From Pseudomonas khavaziana (GTDB lineage: Bacteria > Pseudomonadota > Gammaproteobacteria > Pseudomonadales > Pseudomonadaceae): a stretch of 64,000 bases of DNA. Below, piece by piece: positions 53,705-62,284 of the stretch (positions are counted from its first letter, which is position 1; the number at the start of each line of letters is the position of its first letter). The DNA lies in assembly GCF_019145205.1 (NCBI RefSeq), contig NZ_JAHSTT010000002.1, forward strand, positions 1-64,000. Reading direction: 5' to 3'. Both the position numbers and the translations under genes were made by a program. The notes beneath the pieces were generated by a model. The model was not told the origin of the DNA, searched no databases, and worked only from the letters and a program-made list of their open reading frames with translations.

Positions 53705-54289
53705 TTATCCGATGTTCGACAGTTTCAGCAGCAGGCGCAGGTCGTTGAGCAAGTCCTTGCCCTTGACCTTGGCGTCGTAGCGCAGCACCAGGTTGCCGTG
53801 GGGGTCGACGATCCACAGTTGCGCTTCGCCGGGGGCGGCGGCGCTCCTGGTAAAGGTCGGCAGATCCAGCGGGTAACGCTGCAGTTGTGGGTATTCGGCC
53901 TTGAGCTTGGCGTCGTATTGCGCAGCGACAGGTTGCGCGCTGGCCAGGGCGTGGCTGGCACGGGAAGCGTCGCGACCGAGGCCAATCTGCAGTTGCCGAG
54001 CGAGGTAGACCAATTGCTGGCAATCGGCAGCGCAAGTAGCAGGGGCAGTAACCAGCAGCTGCCAGCGATCTTCATCTGCCTGTACGCCGATGTCGGCACG
54101 GGTCTGGCCGTTGCCGATCAGTTCGCCGTGGTAGCTGCGACTGTCCGGAACCCAGAATTGCAGCTTGTACATCAGGGTCGCCAGCACCATCGGGCCGACC
54201 ACCATCAGCAGGATCAGGACCAGTTGCCAGCGACCTTTGCGGCGGTCAGGCACCTCAGATATGTTGAGTGGATTCATGGCCGCTCCCAT
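53705..54289 (-). CDS. Sco-like membrane-anchored oxidase-assembly protein (hypothetical)
   Basis: This 194-residue protein has one N-terminal helix (about residues 22-42) and a periplasmic domain. The domain has Cys86-AAD-Cys90 and, in VDPHGNLVLRYD, His164. This is the same Cys-x3-Cys plus His layout as the true Sco protein in the cluster, though overall similarity is low. It may bind copper or reduce a CuA-site disulfide. The ATG at 54289 has AAGGAG seven bases upstream; an ATG four codons later is possible. It overlaps the SURF1 gene by 35 bases. Confidence 0.75.
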   Translation of the reverse strand: MGAAMNPLNISEVPDRRKGRWQLVLILLMVVGPMVLATLMYKLQFWVPDSRSYHGELIGNGQTRADIGVQADEDRWQLLVTAPATCAADCQQLVYLARQLQIGLGRDASRASHALASAQPVAAQYDAKLKAEYPQLQRYPLDLPTFTRSAAAPGEAQLWIVDPHGNLVLRYDAKVKGKDLLNDLRLLLKLSNIG

Positions 54290-55019
54290 GGGGCTTCTCC
54301 TTTTTGTTGTGCCATCCGAGGTAGAGATAGAGCACCAGCAACGCCAGTGCCATGGCAAACCACTGCACCGCATAGGCCAGGTGTTTTTCCGGGCCCATGG
54401 CGACTATTGGCCAGGTGGTTTCGTACGTACCGGGCCCGGCTTCGGCACGTAGTTCGTAGGCAAAGCCGCTACGCCCAAGCTCGTCCCACAGCGCGGCGGG
54501 GTACAACGCGGTGAGCAGACGCGGCCATCGCGCGCTTGCAGGGTCGGCATGCAGCTGGAAGGTCTCACCGGGGGCGACATAGACCCAGGCGTCGAGATTC
54601 AGTGCCTGCTCAGGAGTGGAAAAGGCCGGTGGCGTACGCCGGTCCGGCCACGGCAGCCAGCCGCGATTAAGCAACAGCCACAGGCCGCTGGCCTGATCGT
54701 GAAAGGGTTGCAGCAACTCGACACCAACCTTGCCGTCACGCATACGGTTATCCAGCAGCACGCTGTGCTCGGCATCGAATTGACCACGAAGATGGACGCG
54801 GCGGAAGGCTGGATCGGCCATGTCGTTGAGTTGCACGCTGCTCACCGGCTCGGCGGCACGGCGTTCGGCATAATTGTCCACCAGCAGCTGTTTTTCATGC
54901 CCCCGAGCCAGTTGCCAGAACCCCAGGCTCACCATCAATGGCAACAACACCAGCACCACCAGCGTCGGTGCGATACCCGGACGAAAGCGCTGCATGGCAC
55001 TGGCTATACTGGATCTCAT
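54255..55019 (-). CDS. SURF1 family cytochrome oxidase assembly protein
   Basis: This 254-residue protein has two membrane helices near its ends (about residues 14-34 and 215-235). The SURF1 signatures are LGFWQLARGHEK, RRVHLRGQFDAEHSVLLDNRM and LLNRGWLPWP. SURF1 presents haem a to subunit I. The chosen ATG (55019) has GAGG upstream; the longer ORF is not conserved in character. Confidence 0.9.
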   Translation of the reverse strand: MRSSIASAMQRFRPGIAPTLVVLVLLPLMVSLGFWQLARGHEKQLLVDNYAERRAAEPVSSVQLNDMADPAFRRVHLRGQFDAEHSVLLDNRMRDGKVGVELLQPFHDQASGLWLLLNRGWLPWPDRRTPPAFSTPEQALNLDAWVYVAPGETFQLHADPASARWPRLLTALYPAALWDELGRSGFAYELRAEAGPGTYETTWPIVAMGPEKHLAYAVQWFAMALALLVLYLYLGWHNKKEKPHGSGHESTQHI

Positions 55020-55052
55020 CGCCCCTCCCCCCAATAGCCCTGGAGCCAGACC

Positions 55053-55256
55053 ATGCTCAAAGCAGCCATTGCCCTGATGCTGATCGCGACTGTCGTGAGC
55101 CTGTTCAGTGGCTTGTTCTTCCTGGTCAAGGACGAGGGCAACTCCAACCGCCTCGTCACTGCCTTGACCGTGCGCGTGGTACTGGCCTTGATCACCGTGG
55201 GCTTGATCGCCTGGGGCTTTTTCAGCGGCCAGCTGGTCTCTCATGTGCCGTGGTAA
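55053..55256 (+). CDS. DUF2909 twin-transmembrane small protein
   Basis: This 67-residue protein has two hydrophobic helices (about residues 3-24 and 37-58) and a conserved VKDEGNSNRLVTALTVRV loop, the DUF2909 pattern. It lies on the plus strand between coxC and surf1, against the direction of the oxidase cluster, with only 33 bases to the SURF1 start and 6 to the coxC stop. The conserved place in pseudomonads suggests a link with the oxidase. Confidence 0.85.
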   Translation: MLKAAIALMLIATVVSLFSGLFFLVKDEGNSNRLVTALTVRVVLALITVGLIAWGFFSGQLVSHVPW

Positions 55257-55262
55257 ACCGCC

Positions 55263-56150
55263 TCACAGCACATAAACGAAGAAAAACAGCCCGATCCACA
55301 CCACATCCACAAAGTGCCAATACCAACTGGCCGCCTCGAAACCAAACTGATGCTCGGCGTTGAAATGCCCGCGCAGGATGCGCATCAGCATCACAAACAA
55401 AATAATGGTGCCGATGGTCACGTGGGCACCGTGAAAGCCCGTGAGCATGAAGAAGGTCGCGCCGTACACGCCAGAGCCCAAGGTCAAGCCCAGCTCTTTA
55501 TAGGCGTGGATGTACTCTTCAGCCTGAAAACCGAGAAACGCCAGGCCCAGCAGCACGGTGATCGCCAGCCAGATCTTCAGCGCACCGCGATGGCCTCTGC
55601 GTAGCGCATGGTGAGCGATGGTGATGGTCACGCTGGAGCTCACCAGCAGAATGGTATTCACCAACGGCAGACCCCAGGGGCTGATGGTGCCTTTGGGCGC
55701 CGGGTAGAGCTTGGGATCGGGGTTGTTAAGCAGCGGCCAGGCAAACTCGAAATTAGGCCACAGCATATGGGCGATGCCTTTGGGGCCCTCGCCCGCCAGC
55801 CAGGGGCCCGCCCACACGCGTACATAGAACAGCGCACCAAAAAAGGCGATGAAGAACATCACCTCGGAAAAGATGAACCAGGTCATGCCCCAGCGAAACG
55901 AGCGATCCATCTGCGCGCTGTACAACCCGGCGCGACTTTCCTTGATCACCGCGCCGAACCAGCCGAACAGCATGTAGGCCAGCAGCAGCCCGCCGACGAA
56001 AAAGATCCACGGGCCATGGGATTCCGGGCGCGCCGCCTTCAAGTCGTTGAACCATACGGCCAGGCCATACACGGTGACCAGCAGGCCAATTGTGGCAATT
56101 ATTGGCCATTTGCTTTGCGCTGGTACGTAGTACGTATCATGAGTCGACAT
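55263..56150 (-). CDS. coxC: Cytochrome c oxidase subunit III
   Basis: This 295-residue protein with seven membrane helices has the subunit III pattern FSEVMFFIAFFGALFYVRVW, GFHGAHVTIGTIILFVMLMR and WYWHFVDVVWIGLFFFVYVL. Its Shine-Dalgarno is AGGAG. It is part of the aa3-type oxidase cluster. Confidence 0.95.
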   Translation of the reverse strand: MSTHDTYYVPAQSKWPIIATIGLLVTVYGLAVWFNDLKAARPESHGPWIFFVGGLLLAYMLFGWFGAVIKESRAGLYSAQMDRSFRWGMTWFIFSEVMFFIAFFGALFYVRVWAGPWLAGEGPKGIAHMLWPNFEFAWPLLNNPDPKLYPAPKGTISPWGLPLVNTILLVSSSVTITIAHHALRRGHRGALKIWLAITVLLGLAFLGFQAEEYIHAYKELGLTLGSGVYGATFFMLTGFHGAHVTIGTIILFVMLMRILRGHFNAEHQFGFEAASWYWHFVDVVWIGLFFFVYVL

Positions 56151-56185
56151 GTATTCGCTCTCCTGATTGAAGGGGCAAACAGTAG

Positions 56186-56737
56186 CTAGCCGCCGCTGTT
56201 CGCGGCCACCGGCGCTTGCCGCGCAGTGATATCAAACAGCGTGTACGCCAGGGTCAAATGCTTCACATCCTTGGGCATGGCGCGGTCGACGATAAAACGC
56301 ACCGGCATTTCGATACGCTCGCCTGGCTGCAGCACCTGCTGGGTAAAGCAAAAGCATTCGGTCTTGTGGAAATACATCGCCGCCTCGGCCGGGGAAATGC
56401 TCGGGATCGCCTGGGCCGTCATCGGCTTATCGGTGGGGTTGTAGGCCACGAACAGCATCTCGTTGACCGCCCCGGGGTTGACCACGATTTCATCAGCCTT
56501 GGAATGAAACTCCCAGACCATGTCGATGGCATTGGTTGACAGAAACTGCACCCGCACCTGGCGTGAAGGGTCAACGATTTGCTCACCCTCGTACTGCCCG
56601 GCGGTCTTGCCGTTGATGCCAAATGCCTTGCACATCACGTCGTAGATCGGCACCAGGGCGAAGCCGAAGGCGAACATCGCCAGCACCAGGATCAGCAGGC
56701 GGGTGACCAGGCGTTTGAGGGGCACAGAGGTATTCAT
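56186..56737 (-). CDS. ctaG: Cytochrome c oxidase assembly protein CtaG/Cox11
   Basis: This 183-residue copper chaperone inserts CuB into subunit I. It has an N-terminal helix (about residues 13-33) followed by a periplasmic domain with the copper-binding HKTECFCFTQQ (CFCF motif). Its start overlaps the coxA stop by four bases. A much longer ORF in frame is only the overlap with coxA. Confidence 0.94.
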   Translation of the reverse strand: MNTSVPLKRLVTRLLILVLAMFAFGFALVPIYDVMCKAFGINGKTAGQYEGEQIVDPSRQVRVQFLSTNAIDMVWEFHSKADEIVVNPGAVNEMLFVAYNPTDKPMTAQAIPSISPAEAAMYFHKTECFCFTQQVLQPGERIEMPVRFIVDRAMPKDVKHLTLAYTLFDITARQAPVAANSGG

Positions 56738-58317
56738 TTGACCTCCGGCGGTGTGGTGAATGTGTGATATGGGGCGGGCGAGGGCACGCTCCATTCCAAC
56801 CCTTCGGCGCCATCCCACGGCTTGGCGGGTGCCGGTGTGCCGCCACGGATGCACTTGATCACAATGAACAGGAAGAAGATCTGCGTGGCACCGAACATGA
56901 AGGCGCCCACGGATGAGACCATGTTGAAGTCGGCGAACTGCAGGTTGTAGTCCGGTATCCGGCGCGGCATGCCGGCCAGTCCCACGAAGTGCATGGGGAA
57001 GAACGCCAGGTTCATGCCCACGAAGGACAGCCAGAAGTGCAATTTTCCCAAGGTTTCGTCGTACATGTGGCCGGTCCATTTCGGCAGCCAGTAGTAGGCC
57101 GAGGCGAAGATCCCGAAGATCGCGCCGGGCACCAGTACGTAATGGAAGTGCGCCACCACGAAGTAGGTGTCGTGGTACTGGAAGTCCGCCGGGGCAATCG
57201 CCAGCATCAGCCCGGAGAAACCGCCAATGGTGAACAGGATCACGAACGCCACGGCAAACAGCATCGGCGTCTCGAACGTCAGCGAGCCCTGCCACATGGT
57301 GCTGACCCAGTTGAACACCTTCACCCCCGTGGGCACCGCGATCAGCAGGGTCGCGTACATGAAGAACAGCTCACCCACCAGCGGGATACCGACCACGAAC
57401 ATGTGGTGCGCCCACACGATGAACGACAGGAACGCGATACTTGCCGTGGCGTAGACCATCGAGGTGTAGCCGAATAATGGCTTGCGCGAGAAGGTCGGGA
57501 TGATCGAGCTGACGGCACCGAAGGCCGGCAGGATCATGATGTATACCTCCGGATGGCCGAAGAACCAGAACACGTGCTGGAACAGCACCGGGTCACCGCC
57601 GCCGGCAGCACTGAAGAAGCTGGTGCCGAAGTGAATATCCATCAGCATCATGGTCACGCAGCCCGCCAACACCGGCATCACCGCAATCAGCAGGAACGCG
57701 GTGATCAGCCAGGTCCACACGAACAGTGGCATCTTCATCAGGGTCATTCCCGGCGCGCGCAGATTGAGGATGGTGGCGACCACGTTGATCGCGCCCATGA
57801 TCGAACTGATGCCCATCAGGTGGATGGCGAAGATGAAGAACGTCACGCTCTCTGGCGCATAGGTGGTGGAGAGCGGGGCGTAGAAGGTCCAGCCGAAGTT
57901 CGGCCCGCCACCGGGACTGAACAGGGTGGACACCAGCAGCAGGAATGCCGCCGGCAGCAGCCAGAAGCTGAAGTTGTTCATGCGCGGCAGGGCCATATCC
58001 GGCGCGCCGATCATCAACGGGATCATCCAGTTGGCCAGGCCGACGAAGGCCGGCATCACCGCGCCGAACACCATGATCAGGCCATGCATGGTGGTCATTT
58101 GGTTGAAGAACGCCGGCTCGACGATCTGCAGGCCCGGCTGGAACAGCTCGGCGCGGATCACCATGGCGAACGAGCCGCCGAGCAGGAACATGGTGAAGGC
58201 GAACCACAGGTACATCGTGCCGATGTCTTTGTGATTGGTGGTCAGCACCCAGCGCATCAAGCCTTTGGCAGGGCCGTGGGCATGGTCAGCATGACCATGG
58301 TCGATCACAGTGCTCAT
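56734..58317 (-). CDS. coxA: Cytochrome c oxidase subunit I
   Basis: This 527-residue haem-copper oxidase core has about 12 helices. Visible signatures are WFFGHPEVYIMILPAFG (CuB His and cross-linked Tyr, with the E-x-x-x-x-x-x-A/G proton-path Glu in HPEVY), HHMFVVG and VVAHFHYVLVPGA (the haem and CuB histidines). The N-terminus is His-rich. It is an A-type, aa3-like subunit. Confidence 0.97.
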   Translation of the reverse strand: MSTVIDHGHADHAHGPAKGLMRWVLTTNHKDIGTMYLWFAFTMFLLGGSFAMVIRAELFQPGLQIVEPAFFNQMTTMHGLIMVFGAVMPAFVGLANWMIPLMIGAPDMALPRMNNFSFWLLPAAFLLLVSTLFSPGGGPNFGWTFYAPLSTTYAPESVTFFIFAIHLMGISSIMGAINVVATILNLRAPGMTLMKMPLFVWTWLITAFLLIAVMPVLAGCVTMMLMDIHFGTSFFSAAGGGDPVLFQHVFWFFGHPEVYIMILPAFGAVSSIIPTFSRKPLFGYTSMVYATASIAFLSFIVWAHHMFVVGIPLVGELFFMYATLLIAVPTGVKVFNWVSTMWQGSLTFETPMLFAVAFVILFTIGGFSGLMLAIAPADFQYHDTYFVVAHFHYVLVPGAIFGIFASAYYWLPKWTGHMYDETLGKLHFWLSFVGMNLAFFPMHFVGLAGMPRRIPDYNLQFADFNMVSSVGAFMFGATQIFFLFIVIKCIRGGTPAPAKPWDGAEGLEWSVPSPAPYHTFTTPPEVK

Positions 58318-58375
58318 GGCCGTTCTCCTGCAAGCGAGTCAGCGGGGCGATTCAGGGCATTCGCAACGAAAGTAG

Positions 58376-59503
58376 TCATTTGCTTTCCGCCTGTTTCAGA
58401 GCCAGCACGTCTTTGGGCGTAACCATGTCGCCTTTGTTATTGCCCCAGGCGTTACGCTCGTAGGTCACGACAGCGGCGATATCCACTTCCGAGAGTTGTT
58501 TGCCGAAGGCTGCCATCGCGGTACCGGGCTTGCCGTGATAGACGATACCCAAGTGATCGGCTGCGGGGCCGGTGGCGATTTTCGAGCCCTTGAGCGCCGG
58601 GAACATCGGCGGCAAACCTTGGCCTTCCGCCTGGTGACACGCCACGCAGGTGGTGTGATAGACCTTGTCGCCACGGGCTACCAGCTCATCCAGCGTCCAC
58701 TCTTTGGAGGTCAGTTCCTTGAGCTTGGCGGCCTCTTCCTTGCGCTCGCCGAGCCAGGTGTCGTAGTCGGCCTTGGATTTGACCTCGACCACGATGGGCA
58801 TAAAGCCGTGGTCCTTGCCGCACAGCTCCGCGCATTGGCCACGGTAGATGCCGGGTTTCTCGACGCGGGTCCAAGCCTCGTTGACAAAGCCTGGGATGGC
58901 GTCGCGCTTGACCGCAAAGGCCGGCACCCACCAGGAGTGGATCACATCGGCGGCGGTCACCAGGAAGCGCACCTTGGCGCCCACCGGCAACACCAGCGGC
59001 TGGTCGACTTCCAGTAAGTAATGCTCACCTTTGGTCGCCTGGTTATGGATCTGCTCGGCGGGCGTGGCCAGGTTGCTGAAGAACTCCACATCCTGGCCCA
59101 GGTACTTGTAGTGCCACTTCCATTGGTAGCCGGTGACCTGGATATCGATATCCGACTCACTGCTGTCGTAGATGTTGATCAGGGTCTTGGTCGCCGGAAT
59201 GGCCATGGCCACCAGGATCAGCAGGGGCACCACGGTCCAGAGAATCTCCACGGTAGTGCTCTCGTGGAACTTGGCCGCAACCTGGCCCGTGGACCGGCGG
59301 TGCAGGATCATCGACCAGAACATGGCGCCAAACACGACGATGCCGATCACCACACAGATCCAGAAGATGGTCATGTGCAGGTCAAACACGGCGTGACTGA
59401 CTTCAGTAGCCCCTGGCGCCATATTCGTTGTCCAGGCGGCGTGCGCCTGGCCGAATACCGACCACAACAGTAGGCCCATCCAAACGTGTGGATGTCGCGT
59501 CAT
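58376..59503 (-). CDS. coxB: Cytochrome c oxidase subunit II with fused cytochrome c domain
   Basis: This 375-residue protein has a signal peptide, two membrane helices (about residues 45-65 and 85-105) and a cupredoxin domain with an intact CuA site (HSWWVPAF, then GQCAELCGKDHGFM). A C-terminal cytochrome c domain carries CVACH (near residue 304) and an axial Met. This makes the enzyme caa3-like, with a built-in electron entry. An upstream in-frame start is rejected because ATG 59503 has GGGGA seven bases before it. Confidence 0.95.
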   Translation of the reverse strand: MTRHPHVWMGLLLWSVFGQAHAAWTTNMAPGATEVSHAVFDLHMTIFWICVVIGIVVFGAMFWSMILHRRSTGQVAAKFHESTTVEILWTVVPLLILVAMAIPATKTLINIYDSSESDIDIQVTGYQWKWHYKYLGQDVEFFSNLATPAEQIHNQATKGEHYLLEVDQPLVLPVGAKVRFLVTAADVIHSWWVPAFAVKRDAIPGFVNEAWTRVEKPGIYRGQCAELCGKDHGFMPIVVEVKSKADYDTWLGERKEEAAKLKELTSKEWTLDELVARGDKVYHTTCVACHQAEGQGLPPMFPALKGSKIATGPAADHLGIVYHGKPGTAMAAFGKQLSEVDIAAVVTYERNAWGNNKGDMVTPKDVLALKQAESK

Positions 59504-59872
59504 TGCGGGTTCCCCTTTATGTTTCTTGTTATCCCGCCGGTTTGCACCTGCGGCGAAGGGAGCGGCTTCCATACTGCTTACAACCGCCAAGCCTTGCCTG
59601 CGTCATGCAGTTGGGCGTCATCAGCTAATTGCGTACAAAACCGAGTATAGACAGCCAGGGCAACCCCGCAATGTGTAGGGGCAAATGAGCGAAAACAGAC
59701 CGGTGGGGCCAATAAAACCGGGGACGCAAACGTTTATCCGACGAACGATGGCATTTCGATATAACACACACGTATAACCATGAAATAATTATGACAAATG
59801 CGTCTTAGGAGCTCGTTTAAACGAGCTACCTTATCCTCTCCCTTTTCCTACACCTGCTTCACTGGAGCCTTC
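59504..59872. promoter_or_regulatory. Divergent regulatory region of the cox operon, with an 18-base perfect palindrome
   Basis: This 369-base region has no gene and becomes AT-rich near 59745-59800. AGCTCGTTTAAACGAGCT at 59810-59827 is a perfect 18-base palindrome, 45 bases before the plus-strand gene. It could be an operator or a hairpin in the leader of that gene (followed by the pyrimidine-rich CCTTATCCTCTCCC). The cox promoter on the minus strand should lie here too, but I cannot place it with confidence. Confidence 0.55.
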
Positions 59873-60520
59873 ATGAACACCGCCGCATTGCGCGAGCAGA
59901 TTTCCCGTGCCCATCAACACGAAGCCAGCACTGGCCAGCTTGCCACACAGCTGGAAAAACAATTGCCGCACCTGCATTCGGCCATTTCCTTGGCTGACGG
60001 TGATAGCAACATTGTCATGACCCGCTTTGTCACCGCTTATATCGATCTGGTTCCCGATTTGCTGGACGCCGCCAATGATGTGGCCCGCGAGGCCGGAATT
60101 GAAAGCCAAATCAAGCCGGTGCTGAAAATCGCCGAACACTTTTTCCTGCAGCCGCCCGCGATCATGGCTGGGCACGAGGGCCTCGACGGCCTGCTGGACG
60201 AGGCTTACCTGGCCCATCGTCTGGTGGAGGAGGTCAACGATCTGTATATCAAGCATTTCGGCCAGCCGTTGATTCCCGCAGATACCACCGTAGCCAATGT
60301 GATTGCTCATCGATTGATCGGCGAAACATTCGCCAACCAATTGGATGAAGCTGTACACCACGCGGTAGATGAAATGCTTAACGAAGACAGCTTTGCGCTG
60401 GAGTCGGTCGAGGCGTACCGCGAGACACTGAAGAGCCCGAGCACCGAAGCGGCATGGAAACGCTGGCCGTGCCTGTCGCGCCAGCTTGGGGTTGAACTGA
60501 CGCTGGATCAGCCTGCATAA
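59873..60520 (+). CDS. Conserved helical hypothetical protein
   Basis: This 215-residue soluble, acidic, mainly alpha-helical protein has no signal peptide or membrane segment. I recognise no domain. The ATG at 59873 has GGAG upstream. It is divergent from coxB with a palindrome in its leader. The same position relative to the oxidase and SulP genes is, from memory, occupied in P. aeruginosa by PA0104, so it is probably a conserved Pseudomonas gene. Confidence 0.75.
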   Translation: MNTAALREQISRAHQHEASTGQLATQLEKQLPHLHSAISLADGDSNIVMTRFVTAYIDLVPDLLDAANDVAREAGIESQIKPVLKIAEHFFLQPPAIMAGHEGLDGLLDEAYLAHRLVEEVNDLYIKHFGQPLIPADTTVANVIAHRLIGETFANQLDEAVHHAVDEMLNEDSFALESVEAYRETLKSPSTEAAWKRWPCLSRQLGVELTLDQPA

Positions 60521-60541
60521 AACTGCCATTTTACGGCGATC

Positions 60542-60636
60542 AAATGTGGGAGGGGGCTTGCTCCCGATTGGGGTGTATCAGCCAAAGAGATTTTGACTGG
60601 TCCACCGCTATCGGGAGCAAGCCCCCTCCCACATTT
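60542..60636. repeat. REPIN, GTGGGAGGGGGCTTGC type
   Basis: An inverted pair (AAATGTGGGAGGGGGCTTGC from 60542; mirror ending near 60636) lies between the convergent helical-protein and SulP genes, ending 15 bases from the SulP stop. Confidence 0.92.
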
Positions 60637-60651
60637 TCTGATCGGGTTTCG

Positions 60652-62199
60652 TCAGGTAACGGACGGCGCCGAACCTATCCCCACCGTTGTGCGTACCCGG
60701 CCTTCCAACCGGCGCTTGAGCCCACGCGCCTCGATCACCAGCGTCGAGCCCTTGGCCGCATTGGCCCGGCCCCACTCCTCCAGTAACTCCAGGCAAGAGT
60801 GGTCGATATAACTCAAGTTACTCAGCGGCACGTGCAACGTGGTCCCCGCAGGCACCGCCGACAGCACCTGAGTCAGCGCTGGCACTTTGAGAAAGGTCGC
60901 GGCACCGGTCAGGCGCAACTCCATTTCACCGTCCTGAGGCAGGTCGACCAGACTGACTTTCAATCGTGACGCCTTGAATGCCAGCTTGACCAGAGTCAGT
61001 CCGAAGCCCACCAATACGCCGGTCAGCAGGTCAGTGAAGATAATCGCCAGCGCCGTGGCCGCATAGGTAAACATCGGCATCCGCCCATAGCGCCCCAGTG
61101 CCTTGAACGCCTTGACGTCCACCAACTTGATCCCGGTGTACACCAGCACACCCGCGAGGCTCGCGACCGGAATGCTTTGCAGCACGCTAGACAGCAAGAG
61201 TACAAAGCCCAGCAGCCACAGGCCGTGGAACATCGCCGATAAACGCGTGGTAGCACCGGCCTGGACGTTGGCTGAGCTGCGTACAATCACGCCGGTCATC
61301 GGCAAGGCGCCCACCAGGCCGCAAAGCATGTTGCCGACACCTTGGGCAGACAACTCCTTATCGAAATCGGAGCGCTGGCCGCTGTGCATACGGTCAACCG
61401 CGGCGGCAGACAGCAGGGTTTCGGCACTGGCAATAAACGCGACGGCAAATGCCGCGATCAACAGCTGTGGATCCGCCAAGTTGAGCAGGTCGCTGGGGCG
61501 CAGCCAGTCGATGGCATCCGCGAGATTTTCCGGGACTTCCACACGCTTGACCTGTAAGGCCAGCACCAGGCTGGTGACGGTCGCAAGGCCCACGCCGAGC
61601 AAGGCGCCCGGCACGAACCGTAGCCGTTGCGGACGGAATTTATCCCACAGGTACATCACCAACATGGTCGACAGGCCGAGCAGACCGGCTTGCCAACCCA
61701 GCCCGCCGCCGAGGGTCGGAATTGCTTCAGCGACAGCCGCCGGGAAACCTGCAAGATTATCCAGCCCAGACGGCTTGGGCGCCCCATCGAGCATCACATG
61801 GATCTGCGATAACACGATCAATACGCCGATCCCCGCCAACATGCCGTAGACCACAGCCGGTGCCGTGACACGAAACCAGCAGCCCAGGCGTAAACGTCCA
61901 GCCACCAGTTGCAGGAAACCCGCCAGCAACAGGATCGGCCCCAGCATCAGCATGCCGTGTTGGCGCACCAGCTCGAACACCAGCACCGCCAGACCCGCTG
62001 CCGGGCCGCTGACTTGCAGCGGCGACCCTGCCAACCAGCCCACCACCAGGCCGCCGATGATACCGGTGATCAGCCCTTTGGCCGGCGGCATGCCGGACGC
62101 GATCGCGATCCCCATGCACAGGGGCAGAGCGACCAGAAACACAACCACGGAGGCGAGCAGCTCCCGCGGCAGTACAGCTTTCAATTGAGCAGCACGCAT
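60652..62199 (-). CDS. SulP family anion transporter with STAS domain
   Basis: This 515-residue transporter has 12-14 membrane segments, with SGPAAGLAVLVFELV, FIASAETLLSAAAVDRM and GALPMTGVIVRSSANVQAGATTRLS. A C-terminal STAS domain spans about residues 415-500 (LHVPLSNLSYIDHSCLELL). Its position next to a carbonic anhydrase suggests bicarbonate or sulfate exchange. The ATG at 62199 has GGAG seven bases upstream. Confidence 0.92.
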   Translation of the reverse strand: MRAAQLKAVLPRELLASVVVFLVALPLCMGIAIASGMPPAKGLITGIIGGLVVGWLAGSPLQVSGPAAGLAVLVFELVRQHGMLMLGPILLLAGFLQLVAGRLRLGCWFRVTAPAVVYGMLAGIGVLIVLSQIHVMLDGAPKPSGLDNLAGFPAAVAEAIPTLGGGLGWQAGLLGLSTMLVMYLWDKFRPQRLRFVPGALLGVGLATVTSLVLALQVKRVEVPENLADAIDWLRPSDLLNLADPQLLIAAFAVAFIASAETLLSAAAVDRMHSGQRSDFDKELSAQGVGNMLCGLVGALPMTGVIVRSSANVQAGATTRLSAMFHGLWLLGFVLLLSSVLQSIPVASLAGVLVYTGIKLVDVKAFKALGRYGRMPMFTYAATALAIIFTDLLTGVLVGFGLTLVKLAFKASRLKVSLVDLPQDGEMELRLTGAATFLKVPALTQVLSAVPAGTTLHVPLSNLSYIDHSCLELLEEWGRANAAKGSTLVIEARGLKRRLEGRVRTTVGIGSAPSVT

Positions 62200-62284
62200 T
62201 ATGGCTCTCCCGAGGCATTCGCCGGGCACGGCAAAGCCTGGCTGCATCCATGGCAGCCACCGCTTTACCCGGCGGGGAAGTGTT

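Noticed and set aside
56738..57295. Extension of the ctaG frame deep into coxA
   Set aside because: The extension is out of frame with coxA coding and overlaps it fully; ctaG starts at the ATGA overlap with the characteristic membrane anchor.
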